From the NCBI GenBank assembly GCA_942492795.1, contig OW818639.1, forward strand, positions 1,984,001 to 2,048,000: a stretch of DNA of 64,000 bases. Reading direction: 5' to 3'. The notes under the pieces were generated by a model. It saw only the letters and a list, made by a program, of their open reading frames with translations, did no database searches and was not told where the DNA came from. Below are positions 51,830-59,918 of the stretch, one piece after another. This stretch comes from RGIG3178 sp942492795. GTDB taxonomy: Bacteria; Bacillota; Clostridia; Christensenellales; QAND01. The position numbers and the translations under genes are program-made. Each line of letters opens with the position of its first letter. The stretch's first letter is position 1.

Positions 51830-53068
51830 TTAACTATGATTATTTTCCTTGCTGTTTGAAGCGGAACCAACCGTTGTTTGCGTATCGATGGCTTTAATCC
51901 TGCCATAGAACAAACAGAAAATAGCGATCGCAATACCGATGGGAACCGTAAGCAATAAAAACATTGTCGCGTAACCGAAACGATCCGCGACTGCCCCCGC
52001 AAGTACGGGACCTACTAGACCACCCAGGTCCAAACCCACAAAATTTGTACTGCTGCCGACGCCGCGCCTCTGCGGCGTAACGCTCTTGATACACAGTGTT
52101 TGAACAGCAGGTTGGCAGGAACCAAACCCGATCGCAGCGATTGCCGCGGCTATGAGGAACATAGTCAACGAAGTTGAAAGACTGATGAGTACCATCGATA
52201 CGGCAAAGCAAATCATCGCCGGCAACATAATCTTTCGTACGCCCAACCGATCCGATAAAACAGCCACAACAGGGCGCGTGACCAACATAACGACAGCATA
52301 AACACTAAAGAATAAGCCGATGTTGCCGACGTTCCTGCTTTCGGCAAACAGAACCAAGAATGCACTGATATTGTTGTAGCCTATCGTAAGAAACAAAATC
52401 AACAGCATCGGAATAGCAGCTTCTTTGGCGAAGATGGTGTTAAGAGAAATCTTGAACGGCACTTTCGCGGCTATGTCCGGCGCTTTTATGGTGAGCAACA
52501 TGAAGGCTGCGAAAACGACCACGGATGCGCCAATAAAAAACGTCATGCTATAGCCTATTTTGGGTACCAGGGTCAGGCCGACGCTGGGTCCTACAGCTGT
52601 GGCGATTGCCTGTCCGAGCGAAAAGAATCCAATGCCGGCGCCGAGTTTGTCATGCGGAAGAGCATCGCTTGCCAATGCAAGTGCTGTTGATCCGGAGAAG
52701 CCCATTCCACAGCCGTGCAGCAACCGGGCGACCATAACCATGGGAATGGAAGCGGATAGGCCATATAAGCCAAATGCCGATGCAATTACCATCGACGCCG
52801 CCGCCAGTATTTTTTTCTTACTGAATGTCATCGTTGCAGGCCCGGCAAATATACGCATGCTCAGTGCCGTGATCGCAAACATGCTGGTTACGATTCCGAC
52901 AACGCTAACGCTTGCACCCAGATGTTTTGCGTATTTGGGGATCAGTGTGTTCATCATAAACTGCCCCATTTGCATTGTCACATTCACAATGAAAATGCGG
53001 ATAAAAATAGGATTCCAGACCTTTTGCGGTCCTTCGGAAGAATAAACTTGACCGTTTTGTGTTTGCAA
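51830..53068 (-). CDS. MFS transporter
   Basis: A twelve-helix major facilitator of about 412 residues. The loop motif SDRLGVRKIMLP after TM8 and ADRFG near the end are MFS signatures; the GCGMGFSGSTALA helix resembles drug/small-molecule efflux members. The start chosen is TTG at 53068 with AAGGGG 8 nt upstream; a GTG nine bases earlier overlaps that site. The substrate is unknown. Confidence 0.87.
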   Translation of the reverse strand: MQTQNGQVYSSEGPQKVWNPIFIRIFIVNVTMQMGQFMMNTLIPKYAKHLGASVSVVGIVTSMFAITALSMRIFAGPATMTFSKKKILAAASMVIASAFGLYGLSASIPMVMVARLLHGCGMGFSGSTALALASDALPHDKLGAGIGFFSLGQAIATAVGPSVGLTLVPKIGYSMTFFIGASVVVFAAFMLLTIKAPDIAAKVPFKISLNTIFAKEAAIPMLLILFLTIGYNNISAFLVLFAESRNVGNIGLFFSVYAVVMLVTRPVVAVLSDRLGVRKIMLPAMICFAVSMVLISLSTSLTMFLIAAAIAAIGFGSCQPAVQTLCIKSVTPQRRGVGSSTNFVGLDLGGLVGPVLAGAVADRFGYATMFLLLTVPIGIAIAIFCLFYGRIKAIDTQTTVGSASNSKENNHS

Positions 53069-53401
53069 TATAACCACCCCTTAAATATTCAGCGCTGCAC
53101 CGCAGCGCAATGCGACAATGTACTGTTCTTAGCGCTTGATTGTCATCCGTTAAAATTCGCAGAAATGAGCCACTCAAAAACAATAGAGGTAAACGTTGTG
53201 TCGTTCTCCGTGTGTCGAATGGTACGAAACAATTCCGGCTATTAATATTATTTATAATATATTAACACGTATTCCCTTCCATGACAACTTCGAAAGTTTC
53301 TTGCTGCACGCCGACCTTCAAGCCGCGTATATTGACTGGACACACAAACCATGCTAACATTATTGATTAGATTTACTAACTAATATCGGGAGAACTACAA
53401 C
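53069..53401. other. Divergent intergenic region (MFS / FMN oxidoreductase)
   Basis: No gene is seen. It has a perfect 7-bp hairpin GCGCTGC-ACC-GCAGCGC (53092-53108) in the MFS leader, an AT-rich block (53240-53270), and the promoter of the plus-strand gene. No promoter for the MFS gene could be assigned. Confidence 0.6.
53332..53360 (+). promoter_or_regulatory. Promoter and possible operator for the nitronate-monooxygenase-like gene
   Basis: TTGACT (53332-53337), 17-nt spacer, TAACAT (53355-53360). Just downstream lies an ATTAG...CTAAT dyad with 9-nt spacer, a plausible repressor site of the MarR/FabT size class. Confidence 0.6.
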
Positions 53402-54490
53402 ATGAAAGAATTGAGAATTGGCGATCTGGTTGCGCGACTTCCAATAGTCCAGGGAGGCATGGGCGTTGGAATATCATTGTCAGGGCTCGCTTCCGCTGTT
53501 GCCAATCAGGGAGGCATCGGCGTTATTGCGACTGCCGGCATCGGCATGACAGAGCCTGATTTTTCCACAAATTTTATCGAAGCCAACAACAGAGCGCTGC
53601 GGGATCAAATCCGCCTCGCTCGGAAAAAGACAACTGGCATCTTGGGCGTTAATATTATGGTGGCTTTATCCAATTTTGCCGATCTGGCAAAAACGGCGAT
53701 CGAAGAAGGGATTGACCTGATCTTCTCCGGTGCAGGACTCCCGTTGAACTTGCCCCAGTATGTTTCGGAGACAATTCATACGAAGCTGGTTCCGATCGTT
53801 TCTTCCGGAAAAGCGGTAAGAGTGTTGTGTCAGCGATGGCTTCAACAGTTCAACCGTCTTCCCGATGCCATCGTTGTAGAAGGCCCGAAAGCCGGCGGCC
53901 ATCTGGGCTTTAAGCCCGAACAGATCAACGACCCAAAATATTCCCTCGAAAACATTACAAAGGAAGTATTGCAGGAAGTAAAGGTTTTCGAACAATCAAG
54001 CGGGCGAGATATCCCTGTCATTGCAGGGGGCGGCATCTATACAGGCGCGGATATCAAAAGGTTTTTGGATTTGGGAGCTGCCGGCGTGCAAATGGCGACC
54101 AGGTTTGTTCCAACCTATGAATGTGATGCATCCGATGCTTTTAAGCAGTCCTATGTCGACGCAAAGCAAGAGGATATCGGCATCATTCAAAGCCCCGTCG
54201 GAATGCCCGGACGTGCGATCATCAACGATTTCCTCCTTCAATCCAAAGCAGGTCAAAAGAAGCCCTTCGGATGCCCATATCATTGCATCATTACCTGCGA
54301 TTACCAAAACAGCCCTTATTGCATTGCGATGGCATTGACCAACGCCAAAAAGGGCAACTGGCAGTACGGGTTTGCTTTTGCGGGAGAAAACGCCTATCGG
54401 TCAACCAAAATCACTTCCGTCGCAGAAGTTGTCAAGGACATCCTTGACGAATACGAACAGGCGGAAGCCGCCACCGATCCCAAAGAATAA
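53402..54490 (+). CDS. FMN-dependent nitronate monooxygenase / FabK-like enzyme
   Basis: A TIM-barrel FMN oxidoreductase of 362 residues. VQGGMGVGISLSGLA and the phosphate-binding AGGGIYTGADI are conserved, and EGPKAGGHLGF holds the family histidine. A C-terminal Cys-rich segment (CPYHCIITC..YC) marks the larger nitronate-monooxygenase/2-nitropropane dioxygenase subgroup and is not usual for FabK. The ATG has GGGAG upstream. It is a single-gene unit with its own promoter and strong terminator. Confidence 0.88.
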   Translation: MKELRIGDLVARLPIVQGGMGVGISLSGLASAVANQGGIGVIATAGIGMTEPDFSTNFIEANNRALRDQIRLARKKTTGILGVNIMVALSNFADLAKTAIEEGIDLIFSGAGLPLNLPQYVSETIHTKLVPIVSSGKAVRVLCQRWLQQFNRLPDAIVVEGPKAGGHLGFKPEQINDPKYSLENITKEVLQEVKVFEQSSGRDIPVIAGGGIYTGADIKRFLDLGAAGVQMATRFVPTYECDASDAFKQSYVDAKQEDIGIIQSPVGMPGRAIINDFLLQSKAGQKKPFGCPYHCIITCDYQNSPYCIAMALTNAKKGNWQYGFAFAGENAYRSTKITSVAEVVKDILDEYEQAEAATDPKE

Positions 54491-54507
54491 TTCCCTTTCA
54501 TCGATTT

Positions 54508-54571
54508 AAAAAGCCCGATGGATTTCGTGTTACGCATGTGCCGGCGTCACGCAAATCCATCGGGCTTTTAT
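54508..54571 (+). terminator. Long-stem terminator after the FMN oxidoreductase gene
   Basis: A 17-bp perfect stem (54509-54525 with 54553-54569; inner part AAAAGCCCGATGG / CCATCGGGCTTTT) extended by CGTG/CACG. It should act on the plus strand. Confidence 0.9.
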
Positions 54572-54624
54572 CTTTCAAGCACAGAGAAGCTCGATTAAAA
54601 TAGTGTCATACCAAAGTTTGTTTC

Positions 54625-54633
54625 TGATATACT
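54625..54633 (+). promoter_or_regulatory. Extended -10 promoter for the methyltransferase gene
   Basis: TGATATACT, a TGN-extended -10 box, about 50 bp before the GTG start. No good -35 was found. Confidence 0.5.
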
Positions 54634-54684
54634 GTCCCTGAAACACAAGAAAATTGTTCTTCATTTTATACGGGGGTGATATTG

Positions 54685-55455
54685 GTGCATAACGACAAAA
54701 TTATTGCACAGTTTACGGCACAATCAAAGCATTTTCATTCGCCCGAGTATTCTCTTTCAAGCCAGGAATACATTCAATGGGCCATAGAACACATGCCGCT
54801 TTCCCGGGAATCCCATGTCATTGATGTTGCCGCAGGAACAGGGCTTCTGTCGCTTGCCGTAAGCCCGTTTGTTCAGAGCGTTTTGGCTGTGGATATCACG
54901 GAGGCTATGTTGGCCGAAGGCAGAAAGGCAGCGCTGAGTGCCGGAATCTCCAACGTGACATTCCGGTTAGGGGATGCGTATCACCTTGATGAGCCACAAA
55001 TCTACGATATCGCGATGAGCCGTCTCGCGTTTCACCATTTGAGCGATCCCGTGGCTGTATTGGAACAGATGCACCGCGTCGTGAAAAAGGGCGGCTGTGT
55101 CATTGTTTGCGACTTGCTGTCACCGGATGAACCTTCCCTGGCGCTGCGCTATAACCAATTGGAGCGCATGCGTGACGATTCGCATACGACTTCCCTGACA
55201 TCCGCTGAGCTTACAGCCATGTTTGAACGCATATCTCTGGAGCAAATAAGCGTATATTTCCGCTATGTCATCAACGATTTGGAAGCATGGATGACCATGA
55301 CAGCAACGCCCGAAAACAACCGGGAAACAATACGGCGTGCAATTCAGGATGAGCTTCAAGGCGGCGAAAAGACCGGATTCTCTCCGTTTATGGATGCGTC
55401 GGGAAACGTTAAATTCGCACACCGATGGATGATGATAACGGGTATAAAAGGTTAG
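54685..55455 (+). CDS. Class I SAM-dependent methyltransferase (UbiE/MenG-like)
   Basis: About 256 residues. Motif I is VIDVAAGTGLLSLA, followed by DITEAMLAEGR and LSDPVAVLEQMHRVVKKGG, the Methyltransf_11/25 pattern. The start chosen is the GTG at 54685 with GGGGG 8 nt upstream; TTG 54682 and GTG 54676 are alternatives nearer that site. It lies 33 bp before the Fe-S protein gene, probably one transcript. The substrate is unknown. Confidence 0.85.
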   Translation: MHNDKIIAQFTAQSKHFHSPEYSLSSQEYIQWAIEHMPLSRESHVIDVAAGTGLLSLAVSPFVQSVLAVDITEAMLAEGRKAALSAGISNVTFRLGDAYHLDEPQIYDIAMSRLAFHHLSDPVAVLEQMHRVVKKGGCVIVCDLLSPDEPSLALRYNQLERMRDDSHTTSLTSAELTAMFERISLEQISVYFRYVINDLEAWMTMTATPENNRETIRRAIQDELQGGEKTGFSPFMDASGNVKFAHRWMMITGIKG

Positions 55456-55488
55456 GTTTTATTTTCAAAGAAATAAGGAGAAATCTGT

Positions 55489-56163
55489 ATGGAAAACACC
55501 ATCAAGCGGCTGCTTTTATCGTTGGGGGCGGACGATTGCGGCATTGCCAATGTCGAGAGGTTCGAAGGCGCACCTTGCGGATTTCACCCCAGGGACATCT
55601 ATTGTGACTGCAAATCGGTGATCGTGTTTCTAAAGCGCCTGCCGAAAGGTTTGATGGAAACGAATCCTCGAATCTGTTATACCCATGCAACGGATACGAG
55701 TGTTTTGGAGCTGGACCGCATCGCGCTTATAGCATCGCTGGGTCTGGAAGACTTGGGTGCATTGGCTGTACCTTTGCCTTGCGACTCTCCTTATGACAGC
55801 TGGGATGAACAAACCCTTACAGGAAAAGGATTGTTGTCCATGCGCCATGCTGCAAAACTTGCAGGTCTCGGAAGTCTCGGCAAAAATACCTTGCTCGTTC
55901 ACCGCGAATACGGGAATATGGTGAATATCGGAGCTGTTCTGACAAATCTGGATCTGAAATCCGATCCGTTGTGTGAAGAATTTTGTCTGCCGGAGTGCCG
56001 GATTTGCATTGAAAGCTGCCCTGTGCACGCTCTGGACGGAACAACTGTCAACCAATCGCTTTGCAGGCCATACACCTGTGTTATCAACACGAGGGGATAT
56101 GCGGTTTTTCAGTGCAATCAATGCCGGCTTGTCTGCCCGCGGCGATTTGGCGTGCACCTATAA
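55489..56163 (+). CDS. Short epoxyqueuosine-reductase-like Fe-S protein
   Basis: 224 residues with two [4Fe-4S] motifs near the C-terminus (CLPECRICIESCP and CNQCRLVCP) and the QueG-type GKGLLSMRHAA / GLGSLGKNTLL core. True QueG is about 380 residues with a HEAT-like tail; that tail is missing here, so another cobalamin- or Fe-S-linked reduction is possible. AAGGAG precedes the ATG by 8 nt. Confidence 0.82.
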   Translation: MENTIKRLLLSLGADDCGIANVERFEGAPCGFHPRDIYCDCKSVIVFLKRLPKGLMETNPRICYTHATDTSVLELDRIALIASLGLEDLGALAVPLPCDSPYDSWDEQTLTGKGLLSMRHAAKLAGLGSLGKNTLLVHREYGNMVNIGAVLTNLDLKSDPLCEEFCLPECRICIESCPVHALDGTTVNQSLCRPYTCVINTRGYAVFQCNQCRLVCPRRFGVHL

Positions 56164-56240
56164 AGTCTTCTGTTGGGCTGTCTCATCGCTTTTGGCGGTT
56201 CTTATAAAGCCAATTAAATAATTGGATAATTGTACCTGCG

Positions 56241-56261
56241 CTCACGCATACTACGCGTGAG
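56241..56261 (+). promoter_or_regulatory. Hairpin overlapping the ribosome site of the Rieske-FAD gene
   Basis: CTCACGC (56241-56247), 7-nt loop, GCGTGAG (56255-56261). The 3' arm covers the first part of the GAGGTG Shine-Dalgarno just before the ATG at 56270. Confidence 0.55.
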
Positions 56262-56269
56262 GTGATTCT

Positions 56270-57730
56270 ATGGAATCCATATGGAGCAAAACCGTTCGTA
56301 TGCGGCAGTATCCTGCGCTGCCCGGTGATATGACAACACAGGTTGCCGTCATTGGCGGCGGGATGGCGGGCATAAACACCGCGTTTATGTTGCACCGACG
56401 CGGTTTCGATGTCATTGTTCTGGAAGCAAAAAGGATTGGCAGCGGGCAGACCTGCAATACGACTGCAAAAATTACATCGCAGCACGGATTGATGTATGCG
56501 CAGCTTATACGTGATTTTGGTTATGAACGGGCCATTCAATACGCCAAGGCCAATGAGTCCGCGATTTCCCTTTACAAATCCATCATAGAAGAAAGCAAGA
56601 TCGATTGTGATTTTCAGATTTTACCGGCTCATCTGTATTCGCAAGTTGAATCCGATGTGATTCAAGACGAGGCGGAAGCTGCCAGGCGTGTGGGAATAGA
56701 TGCATCCGTTTTAAAGAATGCCACTCTTCCCTTTCCGGTCAAGTCGGTTCTGCGCTTTGAAAACCAGGCGATGTTTCACCCTCTGAAGTATTTGAACAGC
56801 ATTGCACAGGACCTGCAAATTTTTGAAAACACCGTTGTACAAACGGTTGAGGGACGGCTTATCAAAACAAATCACGGTGACGTTACGGCTGATTACGTCG
56901 TATTCGCTTCGCATTTTCCGTTTATCAATTTTCCTGGCTATTACTTCTTGCGCATGGTTCAGGACCGATCCTATGTCATCGCGCTGGAAAATGCCCCGAT
57001 GTTGGATGGCATGTATCTCGGAATCGACGATCAAGGCTGGTCATTGCGCAACCATCAGGGCATGCTTCTCTTCGGAGGATTGGGTCACAAGTCGGGAAAC
57101 AATACTTCCGGCGGCCAGTATGACAGACTTCAAAGCGCGGTCGCGCGGTTCTATCCGCAAAGCCGGGAAATCGCCCGTTGGTCGGCTCAGGATTGCATGA
57201 CACTCGACAATGTCCCCTATATCGGCGCCTATTCCTCTTCATCATCAAACTGGTATGTTGCAACTGGTTTCCGCAAATGGGGCATGACCAGTTCGATGGT
57301 AAGCGCACTGATACTGTCCGATTTGATCGAGGGAAAACACAATCCATATGCAGAGACGTTCTCTCCGCAACGCTTTGAACCCAAAGCGTCCGCAAGCGAA
57401 TTCATAAAGCTGGGTGCGACGGCCGCAAAGGGTTTGTTCAAAACATGGCTCGGGATTCCGCGCGCAACGCTTGAGGAACTGCCCTGCGGTCACGGCGGCA
57501 TCGTCTCGTACGAAAGCGAAAAAGCCGGTGTTTATAAAGACGAGAACGGTCAATGCTATGCCGTTTCCATCCGTTGCCCGCATCTTGGATGTGAACTTTC
57601 ATGGAACCCGGATGAGCTGAGTTGGGATTGCCCGTGTCACGGATCGCGCTTTGATATACGGGGACAATTGATCAACAACCCCGCACAGGAAGATCTGGAA
57701 TCGTCGCTTATTGAACAGGAACATGGCTGA
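56270..57730 (+). CDS. FAD-dependent oxidoreductase with C-terminal Rieske [2Fe-2S] domain (YhfW-like)
   Basis: 486 residues. An N-terminal DAO-type FAD domain (GGGMAGINTA at 29-38; substrate part to ~400) is followed by a Rieske domain with ligands C436, H438, C454 and H457 in CPHLGC and CPCHGSRF. Bacillus YhfW has this architecture; its substrate is unknown. It is about 100 bp after the QueG-like gene and 30 bp before the thioredoxin-domain gene. Confidence 0.9.
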   Translation: MESIWSKTVRMRQYPALPGDMTTQVAVIGGGMAGINTAFMLHRRGFDVIVLEAKRIGSGQTCNTTAKITSQHGLMYAQLIRDFGYERAIQYAKANESAISLYKSIIEESKIDCDFQILPAHLYSQVESDVIQDEAEAARRVGIDASVLKNATLPFPVKSVLRFENQAMFHPLKYLNSIAQDLQIFENTVVQTVEGRLIKTNHGDVTADYVVFASHFPFINFPGYYFLRMVQDRSYVIALENAPMLDGMYLGIDDQGWSLRNHQGMLLFGGLGHKSGNNTSGGQYDRLQSAVARFYPQSREIARWSAQDCMTLDNVPYIGAYSSSSSNWYVATGFRKWGMTSSMVSALILSDLIEGKHNPYAETFSPQRFEPKASASEFIKLGATAAKGLFKTWLGIPRATLEELPCGHGGIVSYESEKAGVYKDENGQCYAVSIRCPHLGCELSWNPDELSWDCPCHGSRFDIRGQLINNPAQEDLESSLIEQEHG

Positions 57731-57760
57731 CACTCCGCTGCGCCAATGAAAGGAGCCCAA

Positions 57761-59812
57761 ATGCCGGAAAACCTCTTGATCCATGAAAAATCCCCCTATC
57801 TGCTTCAACATGCAAACAATCCCGTACATTGGCATCCCTGGGGCAAAGAAGCGTTTGATAAAGCAAAACATGAGGACAAACCCGTTTTTGTAAGCATCGG
57901 GTATTCCACATGTCATTGGTGTCATGTCATGGCGCATGAGTCGTTTGAAGACGAGGATGTTGCTGCTATCTTAAACCAGCACTTTGTTTCCGTTAAGGTG
58001 GATAAAGAAGAACGCCCGGATGTGGACTCGGTTTATATGACAGCTTGCCAGGCATTGACGGGCAGCGGCGGTTGGCCGTTGACCGTATTGATGGGTGCCG
58101 ATCAAAAACCATTTTTCATCGGGACGTATCTGCCAAAGCATTCCCGCTTCGGACAAACCGGATTGGTCGATTTGCTCATCTCCGTGGCCCATCAGTGGCA
58201 CAGCGACAAACAGCAGTTGCTAAAGACCGGTACCGAGTTCACCGATCTTCTCAACGCACCAAACGAGCCTGTAAATGCAACCGAACCGGTTAAGGATGTG
58301 TTAAAAAGCGCCGTTTCCCTGTTCACTCGCATGTACGATTCCAAAAACGGCGGTTTCGGCGCGGCACCAAAATTCCCCACGCCGCATAACCTGCTGTTTT
58401 TAATGCGCTATGCGCAATTGGAAAAAGACAGCCATGCGCTCTTGATGGCAACGCAAACCCTCACGCAGATGGCCCGCGGCGGCATATTCGACCATGTCGG
58501 AGGAGGTTTTTCCCGGTATTCTACAGACCAAAGATGGCTTGTTCCGCATTTTGAAAAAATGCTGTATGACAACGCGCTGCTGTGTCTGGCTTATTCGCAG
58601 GGGTATTCCATTGGCAACTCTCCTTTTTTCAAGCAGACCCTTGAACGGACGCTCGCTTACGCTTTGCGGGAACTGTTGACGGAGGAAGGCGGATTTTGCT
58701 GCGGTCAGGATGCCGACAGCGAGGGCGTGGAAGGCAAATACTATGTCTTTACCCCGGAGGAAACCATTTCCGTACTGGGAGATGCGGAGGGACCGTGGTT
58801 TAACCGGGTGTATGATGTTTCGGAGATCGGCAATTTTGAAAGTTCGAACATACCCAATCTGCTTAAATACCAATCCTACGAGGACGCGTACGCGGAATCC
58901 AAAGTACTTCTCAACAAGCTCCACCGATATCGCAAACAAAGGACGGCCCTGCACCGTGACGATAAGATACTGACATCGTGGAATGCCCTGATGATCGTAG
59001 CCCTGTGCGATGCCTCCGTCACGCTTAACGATGGCGTGTATCTTGATGCAGCCAAACTGACGGATGACTTTATCCGCCGACATCTTTTGCGTGACGACGG
59101 CAAATTGTATTTGCGATGGCGGGATGGCGAAGCTAAATTTGACGGGCATATCGACGATTATGCATTTTATGCCTGGGGTCTTTTGTCTCTTTATCAGGCG
59201 ACACTGGATGTTGCCTATCTTTTGCAGGCTTCAAAAATAGCCGAAATGATGCTTGAACTGTTTTTTGATGCGGAAAACGGAGGTTTCTTTCTCTATGCAA
59301 AGGACAGTGAGCAGCTTATTTCCCGCCCCAAAGAAGTGTATGACGGTGCTATACCTTCCGGCAACTCGGTAGCGGCCCTCGTGCTGGGCAGACTATTCAA
59401 GCTCAGCGGGCAACAAGAGTGGCAGCAAGCGCATGCGTTACAACTTCGGTTTTTAGCGTCAAAGATGCAGCATTACCCAGTCGGACAAAGCTTTGCCCTG
59501 TTTGCGTTTACCGAAGCTTTGTATCCATCGCAGGAACTCGTCTGTGTCAGTTCGGGCAAGGGCGCGTTTTCATCCGCACAGCTCATACAGCTATACAAAA
59601 ATCCAAATACTACCATCCTTGTTAAAACACAGCAAAACGCAAACATCCTCGGAAGATTTGCTCCTTGGACGTTCCATTATCCTATCCCTTTGGAAGGGGA
59701 GCAGTTTTACCTGTGCCAGAACGGAACTTGCAGTGCGCCTACCAACGATATAAAGGAAATCCTCAGGCAGCTTGCAGATTCCGGATTCAATCGTACACCC
59801 TCCCCTGCATAG
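57761..59812 (+). CDS. Thioredoxin-domain protein of the YyaL/SSP411 (DUF255) family
   Basis: About 683 residues. The N-terminal thioredoxin-like domain has Cys51 and Cys54 in YSTCHWCHVM. A long alpha/alpha-toroid similar to N-acylglucosamine epimerase/cellulase folds follows (CGQDADSEGVEGKYYVF; DDYAFYAWGLL). The start chosen is the ATG at 57761 with AAAGGAG 5 nt upstream. The family's activity is not settled. It is probably co-transcribed with the Rieske-FAD gene. Confidence 0.92.
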   Translation: MPENLLIHEKSPYLLQHANNPVHWHPWGKEAFDKAKHEDKPVFVSIGYSTCHWCHVMAHESFEDEDVAAILNQHFVSVKVDKEERPDVDSVYMTACQALTGSGGWPLTVLMGADQKPFFIGTYLPKHSRFGQTGLVDLLISVAHQWHSDKQQLLKTGTEFTDLLNAPNEPVNATEPVKDVLKSAVSLFTRMYDSKNGGFGAAPKFPTPHNLLFLMRYAQLEKDSHALLMATQTLTQMARGGIFDHVGGGFSRYSTDQRWLVPHFEKMLYDNALLCLAYSQGYSIGNSPFFKQTLERTLAYALRELLTEEGGFCCGQDADSEGVEGKYYVFTPEETISVLGDAEGPWFNRVYDVSEIGNFESSNIPNLLKYQSYEDAYAESKVLLNKLHRYRKQRTALHRDDKILTSWNALMIVALCDASVTLNDGVYLDAAKLTDDFIRRHLLRDDGKLYLRWRDGEAKFDGHIDDYAFYAWGLLSLYQATLDVAYLLQASKIAEMMLELFFDAENGGFFLYAKDSEQLISRPKEVYDGAIPSGNSVAALVLGRLFKLSGQQEWQQAHALQLRFLASKMQHYPVGQSFALFAFTEALYPSQELVCVSSGKGAFSSAQLIQLYKNPNTTILVKTQQNANILGRFAPWTFHYPIPLEGEQFYLCQNGTCSAPTNDIKEILRQLADSGFNRTPSPA

Positions 59813-59859
59813 ACTCCATCTGCACACAAACACCTCCATTGCATATGCTAGAGCAGAAC

Positions 59860-59905
59860 AAGGGCGTTCATCAAAGGCTCAATGCCTGAAGGACGCCCTT
59901 TGATT
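59860..59905 (+). terminator. Hairpin between yyaL-like gene and asnB
   Basis: GGGCGTTC pairs with GGACGCCC (8 bp, one G-U); inside, AGGC/GCCT can form a second small stem. TTTGATTT follows. It ends only about 14 nt before the asnB ATG, so it could attenuate asnB rather than simply end the upstream transcript. Confidence 0.6.
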
Positions 59906-59918
59906 TGAGGTGATTGGT

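Noticed and set aside
51694..52002. Minus-strand frame overlapping the 3' end of the MFS gene
   Set aside because: It overlaps the transporter in another frame, has no ribosome site, and its sequence shows no domain.
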